DNA of 64,000 bases from Candidatus Hydrothermales bacterium (GTDB lineage: Bacteria > Hydrothermota > Hydrothermia > Hydrothermales > JAJRUZ01). Of the stretch, positions 8,141-17,139 are shown piece after piece. The stretch's first letter is position 1. Each line of letters starts with the position of its first letter. The position numbers were made by a program, and so were the translations under genes. The stretch is from assembly GCA_039630235.1 (NCBI GenBank), contig JBCNVI010000001.1:16065-80064 (forward strand), written 5' to 3'. The notes beneath the pieces are model-generated. The model did no database searches, was not told the DNA's origin, and saw nothing but the letters and a program-made list of their open reading frames with translations.

Positions 8141-9642
8141 TTTTAAAGGAACGTTTCAAGAATTTTGCATTTAAATACTTTAGTAAAAGAGAGTTTGATA
8201 ATGCTCTTAGACTTGTTGATAGATATTTAGAAGAAGATAAAGATAACTATGATCTTCTTCTTTTTAAAGGTGATATACTATTTGAAAAAGAGGAAATTGA
8301 AGCTGCTCAGAGTTATTACATTTCTGCTCTTGAGAAAGCGAATAAGGAAAAGAACCATATGAAACGTTTACTTGCGCTTATGAAGTTAAGGAAATTGCAG
8401 GGAGAGACAAATGAACTTAATTCAAGAATTTTTATTTCAGCATACAATCTCGGGATTTTAAAATTATGTAAAGATGCTCTGAATAAACTTCTCAGAGAAG
8501 AAATATTAGGAGAATCAAAGAGATATCTTGAAAGGATAGTAAGAGAAATTTTTAGTAACTACTGGGTTCAACAATTTCTTATTGGAATTTTGAACTTATA
8601 TTTAAAAAATGAAGAGAGTTTAAAGTTAATTAAAAACGCTCTAGAAAATGTTGAATCCGATGATAAATTAAAAAATTATAAGGAATTCATAGAAGAATTA
8701 TTGAAAGTAAAAAAAAGAGTTGAATTAAATGAGCTTGAAGAAATTTTAAATATAGAGGGACTTTCAGAAAAGAAACTTGAACCTTCAGGAACAGTAGAAT
8801 TAGCGGATCTTTTAAAAAGCATAGGTTCAGTTGAAGAGGCTATTCTTGAGTACTATAGTGCCATTTATGGATACTTAAAATCAGAGTCTAATGTAGGGAA
8901 AGCGAGGGAAGTTCTTGACAAAATCAGAGAACTATCTCCTGAAGAAAAGAGAATAGAAAAAGTTGAAGAGTTTCTAAAGAGATTTGAAAGCAGTCTTACG
9001 GAAGAAAAGCCACAAGTAGAGATAAATTATGACCTGTTAGTTAAAATTTTTAGTGATTTTTTATTACCTGAGGAAAATTTTGAAAATTACTTAAATTTTT
9101 TAAATTTAATGGCGGTATGGAATATGCACGAAGATGTAATTAATGACTATAGGAACTTAGAAAAAAGTACTCCTGTTGATCTTTTTGCCCCATACTACTT
9201 ATACACACTCTACCAAATGGGAGAATATGAAGAGGTTATAGCAAAGTCTGACAAGTTCATTGGATCAACTGAAAATGAAGAAGTAATGAATTTTGTAAGA
9301 TACTTTAAGGGTTTATCTCTATATAGCCTTAATAATAAAAAAGAGGCTCTTGAGGTCTTGGGTTTACTATATGAAAAGGATCCAGGTTTTTTAGATGTTA
9401 AAGAGTATATTGAGACAAAAAGACCAGAAGAGGTTCTAATTAAGGAAGAAATAGTTGAGGAAGTTGAGGAAGTAGAGGAAGTAGAAGAGTCGATATCTGA
9501 ATATGAACCAATTGCTATTAGTGAAAAAGAAGAAGCTGAGTTAAAGGTAGAGAAGGGCACAGATGTTCATATTAAAGAACCATTATATGAGGAAGTTAGG
9601 GCAACAATAAAAGATGTTAAAGATAATTTTATAATAATTTAA
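8137..9642 (+). CDS. TPR-type helical repeat protein, first of a TPR/ATPase cassette
   Basis: This 501-residue protein is almost entirely helical, with degenerate TPR-like pairs (for example residues 15-75 and 215-260). It has no signal peptide or membrane segment, so it is probably cytoplasmic. Near residues 440-460 is a low-complexity acidic run of EEV units, encoded by repeated GAGGAAGT, which looks like a flexible linker. The start overlaps the ftcD stop (ATGA) and has a strong AAGGAGGGG site. It is followed 11 bases later by an ExeA-like ATPase. A role as adaptor or scaffold for that ATPase is inference. Confidence 0.75.
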   Translation: MILKERFKNFAFKYFSKREFDNALRLVDRYLEEDKDNYDLLLFKGDILFEKEEIEAAQSYYISALEKANKEKNHMKRLLALMKLRKLQGETNELNSRIFISAYNLGILKLCKDALNKLLREEILGESKRYLERIVREIFSNYWVQQFLIGILNLYLKNEESLKLIKNALENVESDDKLKNYKEFIEELLKVKKRVELNELEEILNIEGLSEKKLEPSGTVELADLLKSIGSVEEAILEYYSAIYGYLKSESNVGKAREVLDKIRELSPEEKRIEKVEEFLKRFESSLTEEKPQVEINYDLLVKIFSDFLLPEENFENYLNFLNLMAVWNMHEDVINDYRNLEKSTPVDLFAPYYLYTLYQMGEYEEVIAKSDKFIGSTENEEVMNFVRYFKGLSLYSLNNKKEALEVLGLLYEKDPGFLDVKEYIETKRPEEVLIKEEIVEEVEEVEEVEESISEYEPIAISEKEEAELKVEKGTDVHIKEPLYEEVRATIKDVKDNFIII

Positions 9643-9653
9643 GGAGGTTAAAA

Positions 9654-10463
9654 ATGGAAGTCTATGAATTTTTTGGACTTAAGAAAGATCCGTTTGCTAT
9701 GGTTCCTGATCCAGAACTTTTTTATCCCTCGAGAGTCCATAAAGAGGCATTAGAGAAAATAAAGTTTTGTATTACTAAAAACCGTGGAGGATGTGTTCTA
9801 ACCGGAGAAATTGGAACTGGTAAAAGCATGATTTTAAGAAAATTGCTTTTAGATTTCTATCAGCATGAAAACTTTGTACCTCTTTTTGTTCTTTTTGCTC
9901 ATCATGAAGTTAATGTAAAATGGTTTTTAACGAAAATTGCTAGATTCTTTGGCTTAAACGAAAGCCATGATATAAGAAGTTTAAAAGGGGACTTTATAAG
10001 TAAGATCCTTGAGTCCTTTGAGAGGGGTAAAAAGTACATTTTTCTGCTAGATGAAGCACATAAAATAAAATCTCAAGAACTTCTCTCCTTTTTTAGAGAC
10101 ATACTATCAATAGAGACGATGGATGAAAAACCTATTTCTTTTGTATTTGTTGGTCTTCCTGAGATAATAAAAAATTTTAGAGAAGATCCCAATTTTAGTC
10201 AGAGATTACCTATATGGATATCCCTTGAAAAACTCGAAGAGTCTGAAGTTATAGACTATATAAATTTTAGGCTAAAAAGAGCTGGAGGAAGTGAGGATAT
10301 ATTTACTCAGGAGGCTAAAAATAAAATAAAAAATGCTTCAAATGGAATACCTCGACTTATAAACGCCATTTGTGATGCTTCGTTACTTGAAAGCTATTTT
10401 AAAGGAAAAAAAAGAGTTGATTTAAAAGAGGTAGAGAAAGTTGTAGCTACTATGGGGTTATGA
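9654..10463 (+). CDS. ExeA/GspA-like AAA ATPase (copy 1)
   Basis: This 269-residue AAA+ protein resembles the ATPase part of ExeA/GspA, the ATPase that with ExeB helps place type II secretion pores, and also resembles TniB-like ATPases. It starts with the family hallmark FFGLKKDPFAMVPDPELFY, followed by Walker A GEIGTGKS (near residue 50), Walker B IFLLDEAH (near 130), a sensor stretch FVFVGLPEI and the closing GIPRLINAICDASLL. There is no transmembrane segment and no peptidoglycan-binding domain, unlike full-length ExeA. GGAGG precedes the ATG. It is clearly paralogous to 12350-13171, and both sit behind TPR genes. Confidence 0.85.
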   Translation: MEVYEFFGLKKDPFAMVPDPELFYPSRVHKEALEKIKFCITKNRGGCVLTGEIGTGKSMILRKLLLDFYQHENFVPLFVLFAHHEVNVKWFLTKIARFFGLNESHDIRSLKGDFISKILESFERGKKYIFLLDEAHKIKSQELLSFFRDILSIETMDEKPISFVFVGLPEIIKNFREDPNFSQRLPIWISLEKLEESEVIDYINFRLKRAGGSEDIFTQEAKNKIKNASNGIPRLINAICDASLLESYFKGKKRVDLKEVEKVVATMGL

Positions 10464-12337
10464 ACATTTCAGAGTTAAAGAAAAGAGCAAGAGAGTATGA
10501 GATAAAGGGAGAATATAAGAAAGCTTTAGAAACCTATGAAACAATATTAAAACAGGAGCCGGAGGATCCAGAGGTTCTTTTTAGAATAGGACAAATTTTA
10601 ATTAAATTTAGTCAAGAAAAAAAAGCAGGGGAATTTTTATTAAAGGCCTATGAAAATTTTGAAAAGAAAAAGATTTTTGATAATAGAACAATAGCTCTTT
10701 TGAAAAAACTCATTCAACTTTATCCTGAAAAAAAAGAGCTATATAAAAAAATTGCTGAGGCTTACTATCAAATTGGAATGCCAGGTGAAGCAGGAAAGAA
10801 CCTGGAATACTATATTGAATACCTTTTTAAAATCGGAGAATACGATAAGGGATTTGAAAACTATGAACTTCTTTTAAAGTGGCAGCCAGAAAATTTCTCT
10901 CTTAAAGAAAGAGTCGCTGAACTTTACCTTGATTTTAGAAAAAATAAAAGATCAATCGAACTTTACTTAGAACTTTTATCTTACTTTCATCATAAAAATA
11001 AGCAAAAAGAAACTGAAATTAAAAATAAACTTTTTTCCCTGGGTGTGTCCGAAAAGCAAATAGAAGAATATTTAAAATCAGATAGTGATTCTGAGGAAAA
11101 AGAAAGCGTTTTTGTAACGCTTGATGAGCTATTAAGTGGCGAAATAAAGAGATTCACAAAAGCCACAAGGCAACTAAAAGATAAAACAGGATTGTACCAA
11201 GAGAAGGTGACAAAAGATGAAGGAAGTCTAGTTGAGACAGAGGAGGAGATACAAAGAGAAGTTATAAGAGAATTTAGTGAAGATTTTGCTACTATAGAGC
11301 AACAAAAAGAAGAAGTTGTAAGTGAAGAGAAAATTACGGAAACCAGAATAAGAACACCCGATAAAGTGAAGACTCTTGCTGAAACCCTTTTTATAATGGG
11401 TGATTATAGTGGCGCACTTGATACTTACTATAAAGCTTATGAGCTATATTATAGTGAAAACTTAATGATAGAGGCCTTTAATATCCTAAGGGAGATAGCA
11501 GAAAAATGGCCAGAAGAAGTAAAGGCAAGAAAAGAAATGGTAAAAATTTCTCATATGTTAAAGAATAAGGAACTATTAGTGGATAGTATTTTATCTTTAG
11601 GTGAATGTCTTTATAAAAGGGGAGCAAGGGATGATGCGTTAAAGTGGTTCTTAAAAGTTCTTGAAATTGAACCAGAAAATAAAAAGGCTATTGAATTTGT
11701 GACAATTATAAATCCTGAAAAGTTAGAAAAGAGGAGAAAAATAGAAAAAAAAGAAGTTAAAAAACCCCAAGTCTTTGAAACGCATAAACCGGAAAGAGAG
11801 AAAGTCAGTTTGGAAGGGGATAAAGTAGGAGTAATAGATTTAAGGAAAGAAATTATAGAGGAGTTAGAAGCTGAAGAAAAAAGAGACATCTTTAGTGAAG
11901 TAAGAGAAACTCTACACAAATTTTCAAAAGAAGTTGATTATAAGGGTAAATTAGAATTAGGTATTGCAATGAGAGAGATGGGACTTTATGAAGAGGCGAT
12001 AGAGAATTTAAAGGAGGCAACAAAATCCGATGAGACAAGAGCTTTATCACTTGAGCTTTTAGGTGAAATTTTTATGGAATTAAACCGCTATAGCATTGCC
12101 TTAGAGTACTTTGAAAGGGCTTTAAGTGAGAAAAATTTAGAAAAAAGAAGAGAGATTTCTATTGAGTACCATATAGGGGAATGTTATGAAAAACTTGGAG
12201 ATACCATAAACGCACTTGTTTATTATAAAAGAGTCTATGAAAAAGACCCAGAAATTCTTGGTTTAAAAGAAAAAATTAGGGAACTTGAAACGAAGAAAAA
12301 AGAAATTATAGATGATGAGAGAATCTCATTTTTATGA
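10460..12337 (+). CDS. TPR protein, second of the TPR/ATPase cassette
   Basis: This 625-residue protein has clear TPR units at its N-terminus (EYKKALETYETILKQEPEDPEVLFRIG written in two helices, residues ~18-45), in the middle (residues ~310-420) and at the C-terminus (residues ~495-600). They are joined by charged linkers at roughly 205-300 and 425-480. No signal peptide is visible, so it is probably cytoplasmic. It overlaps the preceding ATPase by four bases (ATGA) and is followed 12 bases later by the second ATPase. The arrangement implies that each TPR protein works with its ATPase neighbour; the actual partner is unknown. Confidence 0.8.
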   Translation: MNISELKKRAREYEIKGEYKKALETYETILKQEPEDPEVLFRIGQILIKFSQEKKAGEFLLKAYENFEKKKIFDNRTIALLKKLIQLYPEKKELYKKIAEAYYQIGMPGEAGKNLEYYIEYLFKIGEYDKGFENYELLLKWQPENFSLKERVAELYLDFRKNKRSIELYLELLSYFHHKNKQKETEIKNKLFSLGVSEKQIEEYLKSDSDSEEKESVFVTLDELLSGEIKRFTKATRQLKDKTGLYQEKVTKDEGSLVETEEEIQREVIREFSEDFATIEQQKEEVVSEEKITETRIRTPDKVKTLAETLFIMGDYSGALDTYYKAYELYYSENLMIEAFNILREIAEKWPEEVKARKEMVKISHMLKNKELLVDSILSLGECLYKRGARDDALKWFLKVLEIEPENKKAIEFVTIINPEKLEKRRKIEKKEVKKPQVFETHKPEREKVSLEGDKVGVIDLRKEIIEELEAEEKRDIFSEVRETLHKFSKEVDYKGKLELGIAMREMGLYEEAIENLKEATKSDETRALSLELLGEIFMELNRYSIALEYFERALSEKNLEKRREISIEYHIGECYEKLGDTINALVYYKRVYEKDPEILGLKEKIRELETKKKEIIDDERISFL

Positions 12338-12349
12338 TAGGTCTTAAAA

Positions 12350-13171
12350 ATGTATACACTTTCATATATAGAATTTTACGGACTTAAAAGAGAACCTTTC
12401 TCAGCTGCTCCAGATGAAAGCTTTTGGTTTAATTCACCTCAACATAGAGAAGCCCTTTTAAAAATCATTTATGGAATAAAGAATTATAGGGGACTAATAA
12501 CCGTTACGGGAGATATAGGACTTGGTAAAACCACTTTGGCTAGAAAGCTTCTTAGTGAGTTAATGAAATATGAAAATTTTGAACCATCTTTGATTGTTAT
12601 TATTCACTCTGATATAGGTAAAGTGTGGTTTTTAAAGAAAATTGCTAGTAATTTAAAAATAATTACTGATGAGAATGATCCAGTTTCCATACTATCAAAA
12701 GTTGTTAAAAGGTTAATTGAAATGTATAAAAATTCAAAAATACCAGTAATACTTATAGATGAAGCAAATATGTTGAGGGATAAAGAAATAATGGAAGAAA
12801 TTAGAGGACTTTTAAATATTGAAATTCCAGGAAAAAGACTTTTAAGTTTTATTCTTTTTGGACTACCTGAACTTGAAGAGAATCTAAAAATTGATATGCC
12901 TTTATATGAGAGGATATCATTAAAAATTAAATTAAAACCCTTTAATTTTGAGTCAACAAAAGAGTATATCCTTCACAGGTTAAAAGTTGCTGGAGCTTTA
13001 AAGGATATTTTTTCAGAGGATGCTTATGAAATTATTTATAAATATTCAAAAGGGAAACCAAGACTTATAAATACTATATGCGATAATGCACTTTTAGAGG
13101 GATTCCTTCAAAAAAAGAAATTAATTAACTGTGAGATATTAAATAAAGTAATAAAAGAACTCGGAATATGA
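12350..13171 (+). CDS. ExeA/GspA-like AAA ATPase (copy 2)
   Basis: This is a paralogue (273 residues) of the ATPase at 9654. It shares the opening EFYGLKREPFSAAPDE, Walker A GDIGLGKTT (near residue 52), Walker B VILIDEANM (near 136), FILFGLPELE and the closing GKPRLINTICDNALLEG. The Walker B glutamate is kept, so ATP hydrolysis is expected. Like copy 1 it lacks any membrane or wall-binding domain. The overlap of its end with the PHP gene (four bases) shows that it is transcribed with downstream genes. It could act as a hetero-oligomer with copy 1, but that is inference. Confidence 0.85.
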   Translation: MYTLSYIEFYGLKREPFSAAPDESFWFNSPQHREALLKIIYGIKNYRGLITVTGDIGLGKTTLARKLLSELMKYENFEPSLIVIIHSDIGKVWFLKKIASNLKIITDENDPVSILSKVVKRLIEMYKNSKIPVILIDEANMLRDKEIMEEIRGLLNIEIPGKRLLSFILFGLPELEENLKIDMPLYERISLKIKLKPFNFESTKEYILHRLKVAGALKDIFSEDAYEIIYKYSKGKPRLINTICDNALLEGFLQKKKLINCEILNKVIKELGI

Positions 13172-13995
13172 AAGATTTAAAAATTGATCTTCATACCCAT
13201 ACAATATTCTCAGATGGTGAGTTACATCCTCAAGAGCTTCTCTTTATGGCTAAAAAAGAGGGAATAGATGTAATTGGCATATGCGATCATGATACACTTG
13301 AAGCAAGATATCATATAAAAAACACTGTTATCGAAGTAGTATTTGGAACAGAGCTTTCCTTAGGAGATGGTAAAAGGGACATTCATTTACTTGTATATTT
13401 TCCAGAGGAAAATTCGGAACTAGAAAGAACCTTAATTAAAATAAGAGAAATAAGATTTGATAGGGTAAAAAAAATTATAGATAAGTTAAAAAAGATTGGG
13501 GTTAAAATTGAATTAGATGAAGTTATAAATAATAATGAAGTAAAATCTTTTGGTAGGCCTCATATTGCAAGGGTTCTCTTGGAAAAAGGATACATCTCTT
13601 CAATTGACGAGGCTTTTGAACTTTATCTTGGAAAAGATAGGCCAGCTTATGTGCCAAAATTCAAGCTAACTCCAGAAGAGGGTATAAGACTTAGTCTTAT
13701 ATCAGGAGGTATACCAGTATTAGCCCATCCAGGTGTAGAAGAGATTGACTTTGACTATCTTGATTATCTTAAAAAAATTGGACTAAAGGGAGTTGAAATT
13801 TTTTATCCCGACCACGATTCTACAAAAGAAGAGTATTATCTTGAATACGCAATAAGAAATAATTTACTTATAACTGGCGGCTCTGATTTCCATGGTTTAA
13901 ATCATCCTGGGAAAAATATAATTGGCCTTAAAACTTTACCTTATAATTATTTTTTAAAGCTAAAGGAGTTTAAAAATGAAATGTCTAATAGCTAA
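13168..13995 (+). CDS. PHP-domain phosphoesterase
   Basis: This 275-residue protein belongs to the PHP family of metal-dependent phosphoesterases, the group that includes RNase AM/YciV-type enzymes. The four PHP motifs appear in order: DLHTHTIFSDGE at residue 7, GICDHDTLE near 37, PVLAHPGVEE near 190 and GGSDFHG near 245. The central insertion (residues ~75-165) matches the YciV-like subclass, which acts on 3'-phosphoadenosine 5'-phosphate or short RNA ends. The substrate here is not certain. It overlaps the ATPase before it (ATGA) and accC after it (20 bases). Confidence 0.87.
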   Translation: MKDLKIDLHTHTIFSDGELHPQELLFMAKKEGIDVIGICDHDTLEARYHIKNTVIEVVFGTELSLGDGKRDIHLLVYFPEENSELERTLIKIREIRFDRVKKIIDKLKKIGVKIELDEVINNNEVKSFGRPHIARVLLEKGYISSIDEAFELYLGKDRPAYVPKFKLTPEEGIRLSLISGGIPVLAHPGVEEIDFDYLDYLKKIGLKGVEIFYPDHDSTKEEYYLEYAIRNNLLITGGSDFHGLNHPGKNIIGLKTLPYNYFLKLKEFKNEMSNS

Positions 13996-15439
13996 TAGAG
14001 GTGAAATAGCGGTTAGAATCGCAAGAACATTAAGAGATATGGGAATTTCTCCCATAGGCATCTATTCAGACCCAGACAGATTCTCTTTACATAATTTCTT
14101 TATGGATGCCTCTTACCCTCTAAGTGGGAGATCAAGCTATGATACTTATCTAAATATTGACAAAATTCTATGGGTTTTAGAGAAGGAAAAGGTAGATTTT
14201 TTACACCCAGGTTATGGATTTCTCTCAGAAAATGCAAAGTTTGCAGAGGAAGTTACAAAAAGAGGCGTTATCTTTGTAGGTCCTTCTCCTGAGGCAATGG
14301 AACTTATGGGTGATAAGGTAATTGCAAGAAAAATTGCCGAAAAGTGTTATGTTCCAGTTGTACCAGGTTATTCAGAGAAAATTACTAATCCCCACGAAGC
14401 TATAAAGATATCCGAAAAATTGGGATTTCCCATTATGTTAAAAGCTAGCATGGGAGGTGGTGGAAAAGGAATGAGAATTGTAAGAAACAAGGAAGAATTT
14501 ATCTCACTTTTTAACTTAGCTTACAAAGAGGCTGAAAGTGCCTTTGCCGATGGTTCACTTTATATAGAAAAGTTTATTGAAAAACCGAAGCATATTGAAG
14601 TTCAAATAATAGGTGATAAGTACGGAAATTATTATGCCTTAGGTGAAAGAGAGTGTTCTATTCAAAGGAGACACCAGAAGTTGATTGAAGAAAGCCCATC
14701 TTATTTCATTGACGATAAAATAAGAAAGGATATTCAGGAAGCTGCAATAGAAATTGCAAAATATGTAAAATACTATAATGCAGGCACTGTTGAGTTTATA
14801 TTTGATGAAAATAGGAATTTTTACTTTATTGAGATGAATACAAGACTTCAAGTGGAGCATCCCGTTACAGAAATGAGAAGCTCACTGGATCTTGTGATGT
14901 TACAGCTTAAGGTTGCTATGGGTGAAAAATTAAAGTTGGAAAAACCGTATCCCCTAAGGGGTTACTCTATAGAAGTCCGCATCTATGCAGAGGATCCATA
15001 TGAAAACTTTATGCCTTCGCCTGGAGAGATAAAATGGCTACACTATCCTCAAGGTCCTTTTGTGCGAGTAGACTCAGGTGTTTTTCAAGGCTATTATGTT
15101 CCTGAAGAATATGATCCTCTGTTAATGAAAGTAATTACATGGGGAAAAGATAAAAAAGAGGGAACTTTAAGGATGATAAGAGCACTGGGAGAGCTTTTTA
15201 TAGCTGGTATAAAGACAACAAAGGATTTTTCTTTAAATTTAATATCTAGTGATTTTTTTGAAAAGGGGGAGTACGATACTTTTTTACTTGAAAGATGGAA
15301 ACCGGAAATTCCTGAGTTTTCATTTGAGGAAGACTTACTGAATTATATCGAGAAAATTGAAAGTATTGAAGAAAAAAGGGAACCCCTTAGATCCCGTTGG
15401 AAAAACTTTTCATTCTTTTTGAATAATTTTGAGTTTTGA
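13976..15439 (+). CDS. accC: Biotin carboxylase (acetyl-CoA or related carboxylase subunit)
   Basis: This 487-residue ATP-grasp enzyme carboxylates biotin on a carrier protein. It starts with CLIANRGEIAVRIARTLRDM. It carries HPGYGFLSENA, the ATP-binding MGGGGKGMR, RECSIQRRHQKLIEE and the catalytic EMNTRLQVEHPVTE. It is about 35 residues longer than typical AccC at the C-terminus, with a charged tail. No biotin carrier or carboxyltransferase gene lies beside it, so it could equally serve acetyl-CoA, propionyl-CoA or pyruvate carboxylation. The biotin ligase BirA is encoded at 62006-62701. An AAGGAG site overlaps the PHP gene end. Confidence 0.9.
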   Translation: MKCLIANRGEIAVRIARTLRDMGISPIGIYSDPDRFSLHNFFMDASYPLSGRSSYDTYLNIDKILWVLEKEKVDFLHPGYGFLSENAKFAEEVTKRGVIFVGPSPEAMELMGDKVIARKIAEKCYVPVVPGYSEKITNPHEAIKISEKLGFPIMLKASMGGGGKGMRIVRNKEEFISLFNLAYKEAESAFADGSLYIEKFIEKPKHIEVQIIGDKYGNYYALGERECSIQRRHQKLIEESPSYFIDDKIRKDIQEAAIEIAKYVKYYNAGTVEFIFDENRNFYFIEMNTRLQVEHPVTEMRSSLDLVMLQLKVAMGEKLKLEKPYPLRGYSIEVRIYAEDPYENFMPSPGEIKWLHYPQGPFVRVDSGVFQGYYVPEEYDPLLMKVITWGKDKKEGTLRMIRALGELFIAGIKTTKDFSLNLISSDFFEKGEYDTFLLERWKPEIPEFSFEEDLLNYIEKIESIEEKREPLRSRWKNFSFFLNNFEF

Positions 15440-15465
15440 GTTGTGATAGCTTTTGATGTTATAAT
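15436..15465 (+). promoter_or_regulatory. Promoter of the ARPP-1 gene, leaderless type
   Basis: TTGAGT (15436-15441), an 18-base spacer and a perfect TATAAT (15460-15465), with the ATG of the next gene starting five bases later at 15471. The -35 overlaps the stop of accC. Transcription should begin at or next to the start codon. Confidence 0.7.
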
Positions 15466-15470
15466 TTATT

Positions 15471-16379
15471 ATGCTAATCAATAAGATAGAAATTGGGGAA
15501 CCTATATTTCAAAGAAATCTGCTTCTTTTTCCCCTATATGGGGGTGAAGATGGGGAGGGAGACACAATTAAGACAATTGAAGAAGCGTATAGGGAAGGTT
15601 TTGGGGAATTTAGAGAGTTAGAAAAACCAAAGATTGAAAGAGTGATTTTTGAAAATAGGGGAAATTATCCTGTTTTTGCTATTGACGGAGAAGAAGTTTT
15701 GGGTGCTTTTCAAAATCGTGTTATAAATACGGCTTTTTTTTCTGAACCTAACACCGTTATTGAGGTTCCTGTAACATGCGTAGAGGAGAGAAGATGGGGA
15801 GGAAAAAGGAGTTTTTATTCTTCAGGAGTTTCCCTTTATCCTAGTTTGAGAGCTATTCTTTTAAAAACAACTAATAGGAGCTTACTTCTTAACAATTCTT
15901 TTGTATCCGATCAGAAGCTTGTATGGGAGAATATAAGAAAAACGTTGACGCAACTTAATGTTCAGTCAAGAACGCTTTCTATACAGGATGCTTTTAATTT
16001 TTATGAGTCTCAAATTAATTGGTACTTAGAGGGGATAAACTTTGACGATTGTTGCGGGGTAGCTTCTTTTGCTGGGTCAAATTTTCTTTGTATGGATCTT
16101 TTTGTTTCTAAAAGTTTGTTTGCGAAATTCAGGGAAAAGATTCTAAGGGGTTATGCACTTGATGCCATATTATTAAGAGAATATAAGACGGATTATATGG
16201 AAAAAAGTAAGGTGAAGGAAATTATTGATAAAGTTAAAAGAATAAAGTTAAGAGAGTATAAAGGTTTAGGAAAGGGTATTGAATTGAGGGGTGAGGGGGA
16301 GGGTTTAATTCTGAGAGGTTTTAAAAAGGAAAAAGACAAAATATTTCATTTAGCTATTTTTCCAGATCTTAGATTATAA
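15471..16379 (+). CDS. ARPP-1 (DUF6569) family protein
   Basis: This 302-residue protein matches my memory of the ARPP-1/DUF6569 family: NLLLFPLYGG near residue 17, then the block VFAIDGEEVLGAFQNRV, VPVTCVEERRWGG and SDQKLVWENIRKTL in the expected order. Its biochemical function is unknown; the family name comes from co-occurrence with ADP-ribosyl-related and phosphatase genes. It has no signal peptide or membrane segment. The cdaA gene follows one base after its stop, so both are probably made from one leaderless transcript. That hints at a link with c-di-AMP signalling, but this is only inference from position. Confidence 0.75.
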   Translation: MLINKIEIGEPIFQRNLLLFPLYGGEDGEGDTIKTIEEAYREGFGEFRELEKPKIERVIFENRGNYPVFAIDGEEVLGAFQNRVINTAFFSEPNTVIEVPVTCVEERRWGGKRSFYSSGVSLYPSLRAILLKTTNRSLLLNNSFVSDQKLVWENIRKTLTQLNVQSRTLSIQDAFNFYESQINWYLEGINFDDCCGVASFAGSNFLCMDLFVSKSLFAKFREKILRGYALDAILLREYKTDYMEKSKVKEIIDKVKRIKLREYKGLGKGIELRGEGEGLILRGFKKEKDKIFHLAIFPDLRL

Positions 16380-16380
16380 G

Positions 16381-17133
16381 TTGGACTTTTTAAATTTAAG
16401 AGTTATCGATTTATTTGATATCTTATTTTTTATTTTACTTTCATATTTAGTGATAAGACTTCTAAGAGGAACAAGAGCAGGTTTTATGTTATTTGGTGTT
16501 TTTATATTTCTTTTCTTAGTAGCACTTTCCTATTTGTTTGATCTTACAGGAACAAAGATGTTTTTTAGTGGTTTAAGAAAAATTGGATTTATTACTTTAG
16601 TGATTATATTTCAGCCGGAAATTAGAAGATTTTTAGCGAATTTTGGACGTTTGCCCCTTGTGAGAATTATCGAAGAAGAGAAAATAGAAAATATTATAAA
16701 TATTTTAGTAAAATCAGCTTTTTCTTTAAGAGATAGGGGATATGGGGCTATTATAGTGATTCAAGGAAGGATGGAGTTAGATGAAGTTACAGATAAGGCT
16801 TTATTTTTAGATGCTAAACTATCTGAGCCTCTTTTTATTGCTATATTTAATCCAGCTTCACCCATTCATGATGGTGCCTGTGTAGTAAAGGGAGATAGAG
16901 TAAAATATGTAAGATGTATTTTACCTTTATCTGATTCACAACAAATAGATGCTTCACTTGGAACACGACATAGGGCATCTATAGGAATTACCGAAGTAAG
17001 TGATAGTTTTGTAATAGTAGTTTCGGAAGAAAAAAGAGAAGTTTCCTTTGCTTATCAAGGTAGACTTATAAGAAAAGTTACAAAGGATACCTTATGGAGA
17101 AATCTTGAGCTTTTTTATAAGGGAAGAATTTAA
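16381..17133 (+). CDS. cdaA: Diadenylate cyclase CdaA (c-di-AMP synthase)
   Basis: This is a membrane-bound enzyme of 250 residues that joins two ATP into c-di-AMP. Three N-terminal membrane segments (about residues 10-28, 35-53, 65-80) precede the DAC domain. The latter shows the substrate-binding PIHDGACVV and the RHRASIGI motif (GTRHRA) that are diagnostic of active cyclases. TTG at 16381 is the start that fits both the domain and the spacing, one base after the upstream stop. The convergent neighbour ends only 6 bases past its stop. c-di-AMP usually controls potassium and osmotic balance. Confidence 0.92.
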   Translation: MDFLNLRVIDLFDILFFILLSYLVIRLLRGTRAGFMLFGVFIFLFLVALSYLFDLTGTKMFFSGLRKIGFITLVIIFQPEIRRFLANFGRLPLVRIIEEEKIENIINILVKSAFSLRDRGYGAIIVIQGRMELDEVTDKALFLDAKLSEPLFIAIFNPASPIHDGACVVKGDRVKYVRCILPLSDSQQIDASLGTRHRASIGITEVSDSFVIVVSEEKREVSFAYQGRLIRKVTKDTLWRNLELFYKGRI

Positions 17134-17139
17134 AATTAT

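Noticed and set aside
9210-9560. 116-codon minus-strand frame full of Ser and Thr
   Set aside because: It is the antisense of the acidic EEV repeat and the nearby TPR coding sequence; composition explains it.
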